A stretch of 64,000 nucleotides of DNA, taken from positions 2,852,001 through 2,916,000 of the forward strand of contig NZ_VFOL01000001.1 of the NCBI RefSeq assembly GCF_006716065.1. Direction: 5' to 3'. The position numbers and the translations under genes were made by a program. The notes beneath the pieces are model-generated. The model worked only from the letters and a program-made list of their open reading frames with translations. It did not search any database and had not been told where the DNA came from. Positions 55,903 through 64,000 of this stretch are shown here, one piece after another. This DNA comes from Salinispora arenicola (GTDB taxonomy: Bacteria > Actinomycetota > Actinomycetes > Mycobacteriales > Micromonosporaceae). Positions within the stretch are counted from its first letter, which is position 1. Each line of letters begins with the position of its first letter.

Positions 55903-58900
55903 ATGGTGGTAGATCTGCTGCGTCGTGCGGTGGACCGGGAACCCGACCGGACCGCGATCTCATTCTCCGGCGCGGCGGCACCTGCGGGCCACGGTGGTTC
56001 GCTCGACCTGACGAACGCCCAGCTGTACAGCCGGGTCGGTCGGATCGCTCCACTGCTGCGGCGGGACACCCGGGTCCTGGTGCTGCTGCCCGCCGGGCCG
56101 GACTTCTTCGCGGCGCTCTTCGCGGCGTTCCACGCCGGGGCGACCGCTGTTCCGACCCCGCCACCGGCCAACGACTCCGACCGCTTCGTGTCTGTCGCCG
56201 TGGACTGCACTGCCGACGCGATCGTCACGACCGCCGAGACGGCCGCCACTGCGCGGCGGATTTGGGACCGGAGCGGCGCGCCACCCATCCGGTGGATCCT
56301 CGTCGACGACCTGGACCACGCCGAGGGGTCCAGCCGCGAGGGTTTCGTGGCTCCCGACTCGTTGGCCGTGCTTCAGTACACCTCCGGCTCGACGGGACGG
56401 CCCAAGGGGGTCGCCATCAGCCACGAGGTGCTGACCGCCTGGCTCGACGTGTTCGTCGAGCGCGTGGCGCTGCCGCCCGGGTCGACGGTGGTGACCTGGG
56501 CGCCGGTGCACCATGCGCTCGGGCTGGCGGTCGCCTTGATGGCGCTGCCCATGGGCGGCCGGACCAGCCTGCTCGCACCGGAGGACGTGCTGGCCGATCC
56601 GGTGCGCTGGCTGCGAGCGATCTCGGCCACTCCCACGCCGGTGTACAGCGGCGCGCCGCCCTTCGCGTACCAGCTGTGTGTGGACGCGACCGAGCCCGGG
56701 GACCGGCAGGGCCTCGACCTGTCCCGCTGGGAGGTCGCGCTGATCGGCTCGGAGCGGATCCGGCCCCAGATCCTCGACCGTTTCGCCGCCGCCTTCGGCC
56801 CGCACGGCTTCGCCTTGTCGGCGTTCTTCCCGTCCTATGGCATGACCGAGATCATGATGGCCTCCGGCCACCGCGGCCCCGCCGAACCGGTCCGCCTCAC
56901 CGTCGACGCTGCCGCGCTGGAGCGCCGGGAGGTGCGGATCACGCCGGACGCCGACCGCACCGTCGACCTGGTCGCGTCCGGGGCGCCCGGCGTCGGCATC
57001 GACCTGGTCATCGTCGATCCCGACACGCGTCGGCCGTGCGCCGACGGGCAGGTCGGCGAGCTGTGGGTACGCGGGCCCGTGGTGGCCGGCGGATACTGGC
57101 GACGGCCGGAGCAGACCGCAGAGACCTTCGGGCAGCAGCTGGCCGACGGGACCGGCCCCTACCTGCGGACCGGCGACCTCGCCTTCTTCCACCAGGGCGA
57201 GTTGGTGGTGTGCGGGCGGCTCAGCGAGCTGGTCATCATCCGTGGCCGTAACCTGCTCCCGCAGGACATCGAATCCACCGTCCAGGCCGCCGATCCGGCG
57301 TTGGCGGGCCGGCCGACGGCGGCGTTCTCCGTCGAGGGCGACGACGTCGACCACCTGGTCGTCGTGGCGGACACCGAGCCGGAGAGCGTCCCCGAGCCCG
57401 ACCGCCTCGCCGAGCGGGTCCGCCGGGCCGTGACTGCGGCGCACGACGTCGAGGTCGACGCCGTGCTTCTCGTGCCGACCGGCCAGATGCCGCAGACCGG
57501 CACCGGCAAGGTGCAGCGCGCCGCCTGCCGCCGCGCCTACCAGGACGGGGCCTTCACGCCGTTCGGTACCGCCCGGTTGAGCGTGGCCGCGCCGGCGACG
57601 ACCGACGTCGACACGGCACCGCCGCTGCGCGGGCTGCTGGCCGCCCTGCCCGCGCACCTGCGCCAACCGGTGGCCGAGGCCGAACTCCGGCGCCGGGTCA
57701 GCGTGCTGACCGGTGTCCCGGTGGACGAGGTGGCACCCGACTCCCCCCTGATCGACCTGGGCCTGGACTCACTCCGGATGATCAAGCTGCGCGGGTTGCT
57801 GGCGGCCGACGGGCAGCTCGACAAGCCGCTCGTCGAGCTGGCGCGCAGCACGATCGCCGAGCTGGCGGCGCAGCTCGCGGGACCGGTACGTCAGGGGCAG
57901 CGCGCGGCGGACCCGGACGCCGCCGCACCGGGCGGGCGGGAACCCGCGACCCCGGCGGCGCCCGAGGACGAGGACCGGTACGAGCCCTTTCGGCTGACCG
58001 ACGTCCAGCACGCCTACCTCATGGGCAGTTCCGGCGACTACCCGCTCAGCGGCGTCAACACCCACTACTACACCGAGTTCGACGGCCGGGGACTGGACGT
58101 GCCCAGGTTGTACGAGGCGCTGTGCCGACTGGTCCGCCGGCACGACATGCTGCGCGCGGTCGCGTCGCCGGACGGGACACAACGTGTGCTGCCCGAGGTG
58201 CCTCCCGTGCCAATGCCGCTGGCCGACCTGCGTACCGCCGACCCCGCGCACCTCGACCGCATCCGGGCCGAGATGTCCCACCAGACCTTCCCGGCGGGCG
58301 CGTGGCCGCTACTGGATGTACGGGTCAGCATGCTGCCCGACGGGGTCACCCGGGTGCACGTCAGCGTGGACCTGCTCGTGGTCGACCTGTGGAGCTTGCG
58401 CATCCTGTCCCGCGACTGGCGTGCGCTCTACGAACGCCCGGACGCCGCCCTGCCGCCCCCGGGCATCTCCTTCCGGCAGTACCTGTCGGCCGTCAAGCCC
58501 GACGCGAACGCGGCGGCCCGCGACTACTGGTTGAACCGGCTGGACTCCCTGCCGCCCGGGCCGGACCTGCCACTGCGGCGGCTGCCCGACGCCACGGAAA
58601 TCCCCCGGTTCCACCGCCGGGCCGCCCAGCTGGAGCAGGCGCGGTGGGACACCCTGCGCGAACGGGCCACCGAGCGTGGCCTCACGCCGGTCTCGGTGCT
58701 GCTGGCCGCGTACGCGGCGGTGTTGGGCTCGTGGAGCCGGCGGTCCCGGTTCACCCTCAACCTGCCGACCTTCAACCGCAGGCCGGTCCACCCGGACATC
58801 GAGGAGGTCATCGGTGACTTCACCTCGGTCACGCTGCTCGAGGTGGACCTGACCGGCGCGACCACGCTGCCCGAGCTGGCCACCCGCCTGCGGGACCAGC

Positions 58901-61900
58901 TGTGGCGGGACCTGGAACACCAGGACTTCGACGGGGTGCGGGTCCTGCGGGAGCTGGCCCGGCACCGGGGCGTCGCCGCGGAGCTGTTCGCCCCCACCGT
59001 GTTCGCCGCGGCAGTCGGCCACACCGACGACGTTCCGCCCGAGCTGCCGCTGACCTGGCTGGGCGACCAGGTGTACGCCCTGTCTCAGACCCCGCAGGTG
59101 CTGCTCGACCACCAGATCCTCGAGGGCGCCGACGGCATCGCCTACAACTGGGACTCGGTGGACGACTTCTTCACCGACGGCGTCCTCGACGAGATGTTCG
59201 CCGCCTACCGGGCGCTGCTGCGCCGCCTGACCGACGCGGACGGGGCGACCTGGACCGAGCCGCTGTCCACCGGGTCGGGCACCGCGCTAGCCACCCACCG
59301 GTCGCTGCCCTCGGTGTCGGCCAACCGTACCGACGGCCCCTGCCCGGACGGGCTGCTGCACGAGCCGATCCTCGACCAGGCCCGCCAGATTCCGGACGCC
59401 CCGGCGGTGATCGGCGCCGACCGTACGCTGACCTTCGCCGAGCTGCGCGACCACGCCTGCGCCCTGGCACACGAGCTGCGGGCCCTCGGCGCGGGCCCCA
59501 ACCAACTCGTCGCCGTGGCGATGCCCAAGAGCGTCGAGCAGGTGGTGGCGGTGCTGGCCGTGCACCTGGCGGGGGCGGCCTACCTGCCGGTGGACACCGA
59601 GCTGCCGATCGCGCGCCAGGACCGGCTGCTCACCCAGGGACAGTGCCGGCTCGTCCTGTGCCTGGCCGGGGAAGTCCGTCCCGAGTGGCCGGACCTGGTG
59701 AAGGCCGTCGGCGTCGAGGCGTCCACCCCGCCGCGCGCACCGGTCGAGCCGCCGGAGCCCCTCGCGACCCCGACCGACCTGGCCTACGTGATCTTCACGT
59801 CCGGGTCGACCGGAGACCCCAAGGGAGTGGCCGTCTCCCACCGGGCGGCGCTGAACACCTGCGTCGACGTCAACGACCGGTTCGCCGTGCACGCCGCCGA
59901 CCGCGTCCTGGGGCTGTCGTCGCTGAGCTTCGACCTGTCGGTGTACGACATCTTCGGTGTCCTCGGTGCCGGCGGTGCGGTGGTGCTCCCGCCCCCGGGC
60001 AGCGGCCGGGATCCCGAGCGGTGGCTGGAGCTGATCCGGGACCACGGGGTGACCATCTGGAACTCGGTGCCCGCCCTCATGGCGATGCTCACCGAGTACG
60101 CCGCCGGGTCGCCACCGGCCGACCCCCCGCCGCTGCGGCTCGCGTTACTCTCCGGTGACTGGGTGCCGCTCCCGCTGCCCGACCGCATCCGCGCGTTGGC
60201 GCCGGGCTGTCGCGTCGTCTCGCTCGGCGGCGCCACCGAGGCCGCCATCTGGTCCATCTGCTACGAGGTCGACACGGTCGATGCCACCTGGGAGTCCGTC
60301 CCGTACGGCCGCCCGATGCGCAACCAGCGGTTCCACGTGCTCAACGACCTGTGGCAGGAATGCCCGGCGCACGTCACCGGCGAGCTGTTCATCGCGGGCG
60401 TCGGCCTCGCAGACGGCTACTTCGGTGACCCGCGGCGGACGGCGGAGCGGTTCGTCGTGCACCCGCACACCGCCGAGCGGCTTTACCGCACCGGCGACCT
60501 GGGCCGATGGCGGCCGGACGGCACGATCGAGTTCCTCGGCCGGGAAGACTTCCAGGTCAAGGTCGGCGGGTTCCGGATCGAACTCGGCGAGATCGAGAAC
60601 GCGATCGTCGCGGCGCCTGGTGTACGCGCCGCCGTCGTCACCGCCCCCGGCGACCGCAACCACCGCAGGCTGAACGCCTACCTCGTCCCCGAGGTCCCGG
60701 CGCGCACCGACCAGGAGCGCCGGTCCCTGGTCACCACCGTCACCGCGCACCTCACCGAACGGCTGCCCGGCTACATGGTCCCGCCGGCGATGCAGGTGAT
60801 CGACGCCCTGCCACTCAGTGGGAACGGCAAGGTGGACCGGTCGGCGCTGCCCGACCCGGTCACCGGCTCCGGCGCTCCCGTCACCGCCACGCCCGACGCC
60901 CTGGTGCAGGACGTCCGGGCCCGCATCGCCCGGTTGCTGCGGGTCGACCCCGAGCGCCTGCCCGTCGGGGCCCCGCTGCCCTCGATCGGCATCGACTCGC
61001 TGCGGGCGATCGAGTTGCGCAACGAGCTGAAGCGGGACCACCGGGTCGTGCTGCCGATCCGTACCCTGCTCAGCAGTTCGCTGACCATCGCGCAGCTCGC
61101 GCGGTCGGTGGACGCGGCCCGCGACGGCGTGGCCGGCGGCGACGCGTCCGAGTTGCCACGGGTGTCGGCGCGCCCGGACCGCCGGCACGAGCCCTTCGCG
61201 CTCACCGACCTCCAGCACGCCTACCTGGTCGGCCGCTCCGGCGACTACGCCCTCGGCGGCGTGGGCAGCCACTTCTACGTCGAGTTCGACTCCCCCGACC
61301 TGCTCCCCGACCGGCTCCACGAGGCCCTGACGCGGCTGGTGCGGCGGCACGACATGCTCCGCGCGGTGATCGCCGCCGACGGGACCCAACGGGTGCTCGA
61401 CGACGTCTCCTCGGTGCCGATGCCGGTCTACGACATGCGCATGGGCACCGCCGAGGAGATCCGTGCCCACCTCGACCGGATCCGCGCCGAGATGGCGCAC
61501 CAGGCCTTCGCCCCAGACACGTGGCCGCTGTTCGACGTGCGGGTCAGCCGGCTTCCCGACGGGACCGGCCGGCTGCACTTCGGCATGGACCTGCTGATCG
61601 CCGACGTCTGGAGCATCGGCATCTTCGTGCGCGAGTGGGAGGCCCTGTACAGCTCGGACCGGACCGACCTGCCCGAGCTGTCCCTGACGTTCCGCGACTA
61701 CCTCACCGCGGCCGGGTCGATACAGGACACCGGCGCGGCCCGGCGCGCGGAGGCGTACTGGACCGCCCGCCTCGACGCCCTCCCGCCGGGGCCGGATCTG
61801 CCGCTGCGGGCCGATCCCGGCATGCTCGACCACCCGCCCGCGTTCGACCGCCGCAGCGTCCGCCTGCCGGCCGGGGAATGGGCCGCGATCAAGGCACAGG

Positions 61901-64000
61901 CCGCCCAGCGCGACCTGACGCCCAACGCCGTCCTGCTCGCCGGGTACGCCGCGGTGCTCGGCCGGTGGAGCCGACGGCAGCACTTCACCCTGAACCTGCC
62001 CACCTTCAACCGCCACCCGCTGCACGAGCAGGTCAACGACATCATCGGCGACTTCACGTCGGTGACACTGCTGGAGATTCGACTGGATGACGCGCGCGGG
62101 CTGGCCGGCCTGGCCCGGCGGGCGCACGAGCAGCTCGTCACGGACCTGGAACACTGCGAGTACGGCGGGGTCGAGGTGCTGCGCGCGCTGGCCCGGCGCG
62201 GCGGGAGGCCGGAGGTCTTCGCGCCCGTCGTGTTCACCAGCGCGCTCGGGCAGGACCGGGCCGGCGGCGGCGACCTGGCCCTCGACTGGCTCGGCACCCA
62301 GGTTTTCGGTATCTCCCAGACGCCGCAGGTGCTGCTCGACAACCAGGTGTACGAACTCGGTGGCGAACTCGTCGTGCACTGGGACGCGGTGGCCGAGCTG
62401 TTCCCGACCGGCGTGCTGGACGAGATGTTCACCGCCTACCGGGACCTGCTGCGCAGGCTCGCGTGGGGCTGGTGGGACCTGCCGTCCCCGCCGGCGGACG
62501 TGCTACGCGTGGACGGTGCCCTGGAGGCCGGACCGCTGCACGGCCCGCTGCTGGCGCAGGCCGCCGCCCGGCCGGACGCACCGGCGGTGGTGAGCGGGGA
62601 TGGCGTCCTGACCTTCGGCGAACTGCACGACCACGCCGCCACCGTCGCGCGCCGGCTGCGGGAGATCGGCCTCGACCCCGGGGAGCCGGTGGCGATCTCG
62701 CTGCCCCGGGGACCGGGCAAGGTCGTGGCCGCCCTCGGCGTACTCCTCGCCGACGCGCCCTTCCTCGCGCTCGATCCGGAGCTTCCAGCGGAGCGCCGCG
62801 CCCACCTGCTGACCGTCGCCCGGTGCCGCACCGTGCTGTGCGCGGACCGCGACGCGGGATGGGCGGACGGGGTGTGGACCGTCGTGCCGGACGGGCGGGT
62901 GGACGCCCACGCGCCGTTCCCCCGGCCATACGCCGCCCCCGGGGACCTGGCCTACCTGACGGTCACGGCCGACCCGGACGGCGAGCCGGCCGTGGTGGCC
63001 GTCTCGCACCGGGCCGCGCTCATCACCTGCGCCGACGTGACTGGGCGCTTCGGGGTCGGACCCGACGACCGGGTCCTGGGGGTGTCACCGCCGCACGTGG
63101 ACCTGTCGGTCTACGACGTCTTCGGCGTGCTCGGCGCGGGCGGTGCCCTGGTCCTGCCCGAGCCGGACGCCGCCGACGACCCGGGGCGGTGGGCGGAGCT
63201 GGTGCGCGCGCACCGGGTGACCATCTGGAACTCGGACGCCGCGTCGGCGGCCCGGCTGGTCGAGCACGGGGAGGCAACCCGGGCCGGCGCTCCGCTGCGC
63301 CTGGTCCTGCTCTCCGGCGACCGGATCCCGGTGGCCCTGGCGGAGCGGGTCCACGCGTTGGCACCCGAGGCCCGGGTGGTCGGCCTGGGCTCCGCGAGCG
63401 GGGTCGCGATCTGGTCGGCGTGCCACGAGATCGACCACCCCGAACCCGGCCGGGACGTCCTGCCGTTCGGCACCGCGCTCCGCGGCCGGCGTGTCCACGT
63501 GCTCAACGACCGCTTCCAGGAGTGCCCGGCGCACGTCACGGGTGAACTCTTCCTCGCCGGTCCCGGACTGGCCGAGTGCTACCACGGCGACCCGGAGCGG
63601 ACCGCCGCGCGGTTCGTGGCGCACCCGAGCACCGGCGAGCGACTCCACCGCACGGGTTGGCTGGCCCGACGGCTGCCGGACGGCGTCGTCGAGGTGACCG
63701 GGCGAGACGAGGCGGGGGCCGGGAACGACCGGCCCCCGGTGCCGGACGTGGCGCACGGCGACGACCGCCGCCTGAGCGACGACCAGGCCGACGCGGCACA
63801 GCGGCTGCGTACCCAGATCGCGGCGCTGCTGCGGATCGACGCCGCCGACGTACCGACGACCGTCGCCCTGCCGGTGCTCGGCGTGGACTCGCTGCGCGCC
63901 ATCCAGCTACGCAACCAGGTGCAGCGTGAGCTGGGGGTCGTCCTGTCGATGCGGACGCTGCTCAGCAGCACCGTCACCATCGCGGACTTGGCCGTGGCGC
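55903..64000 (+). CDS. Hybrid FAAL-NRPS with two cyclization domains, cut by window edge
   Basis: Open from ATG 55903 to the last base, at least 2,699 residues. Domains: fatty acyl-AMP ligase (1-about 545; LQYTSGSTGRPKGV, FPSYGMTEIMMA, RGRNLLPQDIE, GTGK); carrier with Ser623; cyclization 1 (about 690-1110; DLLVVDLWS at 823-831); adenylation 1 (about 1150-1645; Asp1344 pocket, YRTGDLG, Lys1643) with pocket code D-L-Y-N-L-S-L-I-W = cysteine; carrier Ser1699; cyclization 2 (about 1760-2190; DLLIADVWS at 1896-1904); degenerate adenylation (about 2200-2620); carrier Ser2663. It should join a fatty acyl starter to two cysteines with ring closure. Start uncertain: GTG 55897 is also possible. GGGAGG lies 10 nt before the ATG. 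Confidence 0.93.
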   Translation, partial: MVVDLLRRAVDREPDRTAISFSGAAAPAGHGGSLDLTNAQLYSRVGRIAPLLRRDTRVLVLLPAGPDFFAALFAAFHAGATAVPTPPPANDSDRFVSVAVDCTADAIVTTAETAATARRIWDRSGAPPIRWILVDDLDHAEGSSREGFVAPDSLAVLQYTSGSTGRPKGVAISHEVLTAWLDVFVERVALPPGSTVVTWAPVHHALGLAVALMALPMGGRTSLLAPEDVLADPVRWLRAISATPTPVYSGAPPFAYQLCVDATEPGDRQGLDLSRWEVALIGSERIRPQILDRFAAAFGPHGFALSAFFPSYGMTEIMMASGHRGPAEPVRLTVDAAALERREVRITPDADRTVDLVASGAPGVGIDLVIVDPDTRRPCADGQVGELWVRGPVVAGGYWRRPEQTAETFGQQLADGTGPYLRTGDLAFFHQGELVVCGRLSELVIIRGRNLLPQDIESTVQAADPALAGRPTAAFSVEGDDVDHLVVVADTEPESVPEPDRLAERVRRAVTAAHDVEVDAVLLVPTGQMPQTGTGKVQRAACRRAYQDGAFTPFGTARLSVAAPATTDVDTAPPLRGLLAALPAHLRQPVAEAELRRRVSVLTGVPVDEVAPDSPLIDLGLDSLRMIKLRGLLAADGQLDKPLVELARSTIAELAAQLAGPVRQGQRAADPDAAAPGGREPATPAAPEDEDRYEPFRLTDVQHAYLMGSSGDYPLSGVNTHYYTEFDGRGLDVPRLYEALCRLVRRHDMLRAVASPDGTQRVLPEVPPVPMPLADLRTADPAHLDRIRAEMSHQTFPAGAWPLLDVRVSMLPDGVTRVHVSVDLLVVDLWSLRILSRDWRALYERPDAALPPPGISFRQYLSAVKPDANAAARDYWLNRLDSLPPGPDLPLRRLPDATEIPRFHRRAAQLEQARWDTLRERATERGLTPVSVLLAAYAAVLGSWSRRSRFTLNLPTFNRRPVHPDIEEVIGDFTSVTLLEVDLTGATTLPELATRLRDQLWRDLEHQDFDGVRVLRELARHRGVAAELFAPTVFAAAVGHTDDVPPELPLTWLGDQVYALSQTPQVLLDHQILEGADGIAYNWDSVDDFFTDGVLDEMFAAYRALLRRLTDADGATWTEPLSTGSGTALATHRSLPSVSANRTDGPCPDGLLHEPILDQARQIPDAPAVIGADRTLTFAELRDHACALAHELRALGAGPNQLVAVAMPKSVEQVVAVLAVHLAGAAYLPVDTELPIARQDRLLTQGQCRLVLCLAGEVRPEWPDLVKAVGVEASTPPRAPVEPPEPLATPTDLAYVIFTSGSTGDPKGVAVSHRAALNTCVDVNDRFAVHAADRVLGLSSLSFDLSVYDIFGVLGAGGAVVLPPPGSGRDPERWLELIRDHGVTIWNSVPALMAMLTEYAAGSPPADPPPLRLALLSGDWVPLPLPDRIRALAPGCRVVSLGGATEAAIWSICYEVDTVDATWESVPYGRPMRNQRFHVLNDLWQECPAHVTGELFIAGVGLADGYFGDPRRTAERFVVHPHTAERLYRTGDLGRWRPDGTIEFLGREDFQVKVGGFRIELGEIENAIVAAPGVRAAVVTAPGDRNHRRLNAYLVPEVPARTDQERRSLVTTVTAHLTERLPGYMVPPAMQVIDALPLSGNGKVDRSALPDPVTGSGAPVTATPDALVQDVRARIARLLRVDPERLPVGAPLPSIGIDSLRAIELRNELKRDHRVVLPIRTLLSSSLTIAQLARSVDAARDGVAGGDASELPRVSARPDRRHEPFALTDLQHAYLVGRSGDYALGGVGSHFYVEFDSPDLLPDRLHEALTRLVRRHDMLRAVIAADGTQRVLDDVSSVPMPVYDMRMGTAEEIRAHLDRIRAEMAHQAFAPDTWPLFDVRVSRLPDGTGRLHFGMDLLIADVWSIGIFVREWEALYSSDRTDLPELSLTFRDYLTAAGSIQDTGAARRAEAYWTARLDALPPGPDLPLRADPGMLDHPPAFDRRSVRLPAGEWAAIKAQAAQRDLTPNAVLLAGYAAVLGRWSRRQHFTLNLPTFNRHPLHEQVNDIIGDFTSVTLLEIRLDDARGLAGLARRAHEQLVTDLEHCEYGGVEVLRALARRGGRPEVFAPVVFTSALGQDRAGGGDLALDWLGTQVFGISQTPQVLLDNQVYELGGELVVHWDAVAELFPTGVLDEMFTAYRDLLRRLAWGWWDLPSPPADVLRVDGALEAGPLHGPLLAQAAARPDAPAVVSGDGVLTFGELHDHAATVARRLREIGLDPGEPVAISLPRGPGKVVAALGVLLADAPFLALDPELPAERRAHLLTVARCRTVLCADRDAGWADGVWTVVPDGRVDAHAPFPRPYAAPGDLAYLTVTADPDGEPAVVAVSHRAALITCADVTGRFGVGPDDRVLGVSPPHVDLSVYDVFGVLGAGGALVLPEPDAADDPGRWAELVRAHRVTIWNSDAASAARLVEHGEATRAGAPLRLVLLSGDRIPVALAERVHALAPEARVVGLGSASGVAIWSACHEIDHPEPGRDVLPFGTALRGRRVHVLNDRFQECPAHVTGELFLAGPGLAECYHGDPERTAARFVAHPSTGERLHRTGWLARRLPDGVVEVTGRDEAGAGNDRPPVPDVAHGDDRRLSDDQADAAQRLRTQIAALLRIDAADVPTTVALPVLGVDSLRAIQLRNQVQRELGVVLSMRTLLSSTVTIADLAVA
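62515..63762 (+). other. Degenerate second adenylation domain inside the NRPS
   Basis: Relative to adenylation domain 1 of the same protein: the ATP loop TSGSTGDPKGV has become TADPDGEPAVV, GGATEAAIW has become GSASGVAIW (Glu lost), and YRTGDLG has become HRTGWLA (catalytic Asp replaced by Trp2586). The about 100-residue C-terminal subdomain with its catalytic Lys is missing; only about 40 residues separate Trp2586 from the carrier. Yet pocket residues D2400, L, Y, N, L, S, L, I, W are unchanged. The reading frame is intact. Confidence 0.85.

Noticed and set aside
60145..62379. 744-residue minus-strand frame across the NRPS
   Set aside because: Antisense of conserved Cy and A domains; composition is that of a mirror frame.
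55903..64000. Possible frameshift or pseudogene in the NRPS because only fragments in other frames are closed
   Set aside because: The true frame is open from 55903 to the window end without any stop; it simply has no stop inside the window.

Overview
The window is high-GC actinobacterial chromosome with GTG/TTG starts, strong C/G third positions and a Micromonosporaceae-like gene order, most like Salinispora or Micromonospora. The genus is inferred from gene order and gene style only. Most of it (about 1-54 kb) is core housekeeping DNA. The last 8 kb is an accessory natural-product locus that runs off the right edge.

Layout. 1-5 kb: partial aminoglycoside-phosphotransferase-like gene, DUF4240 gene, lepA, and a membrane-anchored lysozyme-fold protein. 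5.1-8 kb: enoyl-CoA hydratase and hemW, divergent from overlapping -10 elements, then a DUF4870 protein. 8.1-19.1 kb: the conserved block hrcA-dnaJ-rsmE-HIT-phoH-ybeY-CBS/CorC protein-CDA-like-era-acyltransferase-recO-uppS, with a CIRCE operator before hrcA. 19.1-24.7 kb: gnd, a YkoEDC-type ECF transporter under a TPP riboswitch, and an alpha/beta hydrolase. 24.8-31.5 kb: large acyl-CoA dehydrogenase, a Zur-boxed znuA-znuC-znuB set followed by a SmtB-type zinc-sensor repressor and a 55-residue membrane protein, then small envelope proteins. 31.6-46.8 kb: glyS, dusB, secreted C39-like peptidase, GH20 hexosaminidase, ppdK, dgt, a siderophore-interacting reductase with an iron box, a BCCT transporter and dnaG. 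46.9-54.3 kb: ABC-2 exporter, tRNA-Asn, MMPL transporter with a flavoprotein, and a tRNA with CAU anticodon.

Accessory region (54.5-64 kb). A SAM methyltransferase diverges from a giant NRPS gene of at least 2,699 codons. The domain order read from the sequence is fatty acyl-AMP ligase - carrier - cyclization - cysteine adenylation - carrier - cyclization - degenerate adenylation - carrier. The first adenylation domain carries the textbook cysteine pocket residues (D L Y N L S L I W). The second keeps that same pocket but has lost its ATP-binding loop, its catalytic Asp and its whole C-terminal subdomain. The simplest reading is that one active adenylation domain loads both cysteines, so that two consecutive (bis)thiazoline rings form on a fatty-acyl starter.

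Regulation visible in the DNA: CIRCE (heat shock), TPP riboswitch (thiamine), Zur-like box (zinc), IdeR/DmdR-like iron box, a CebR-like LacI-family operator between the hexosaminidase and ppdK, and several strong hairpins between converging genes. At least twelve genes have a TANNNT-type -10 hexamer ending 6-7 nt before the start codon, which is the layout of leaderless transcripts.
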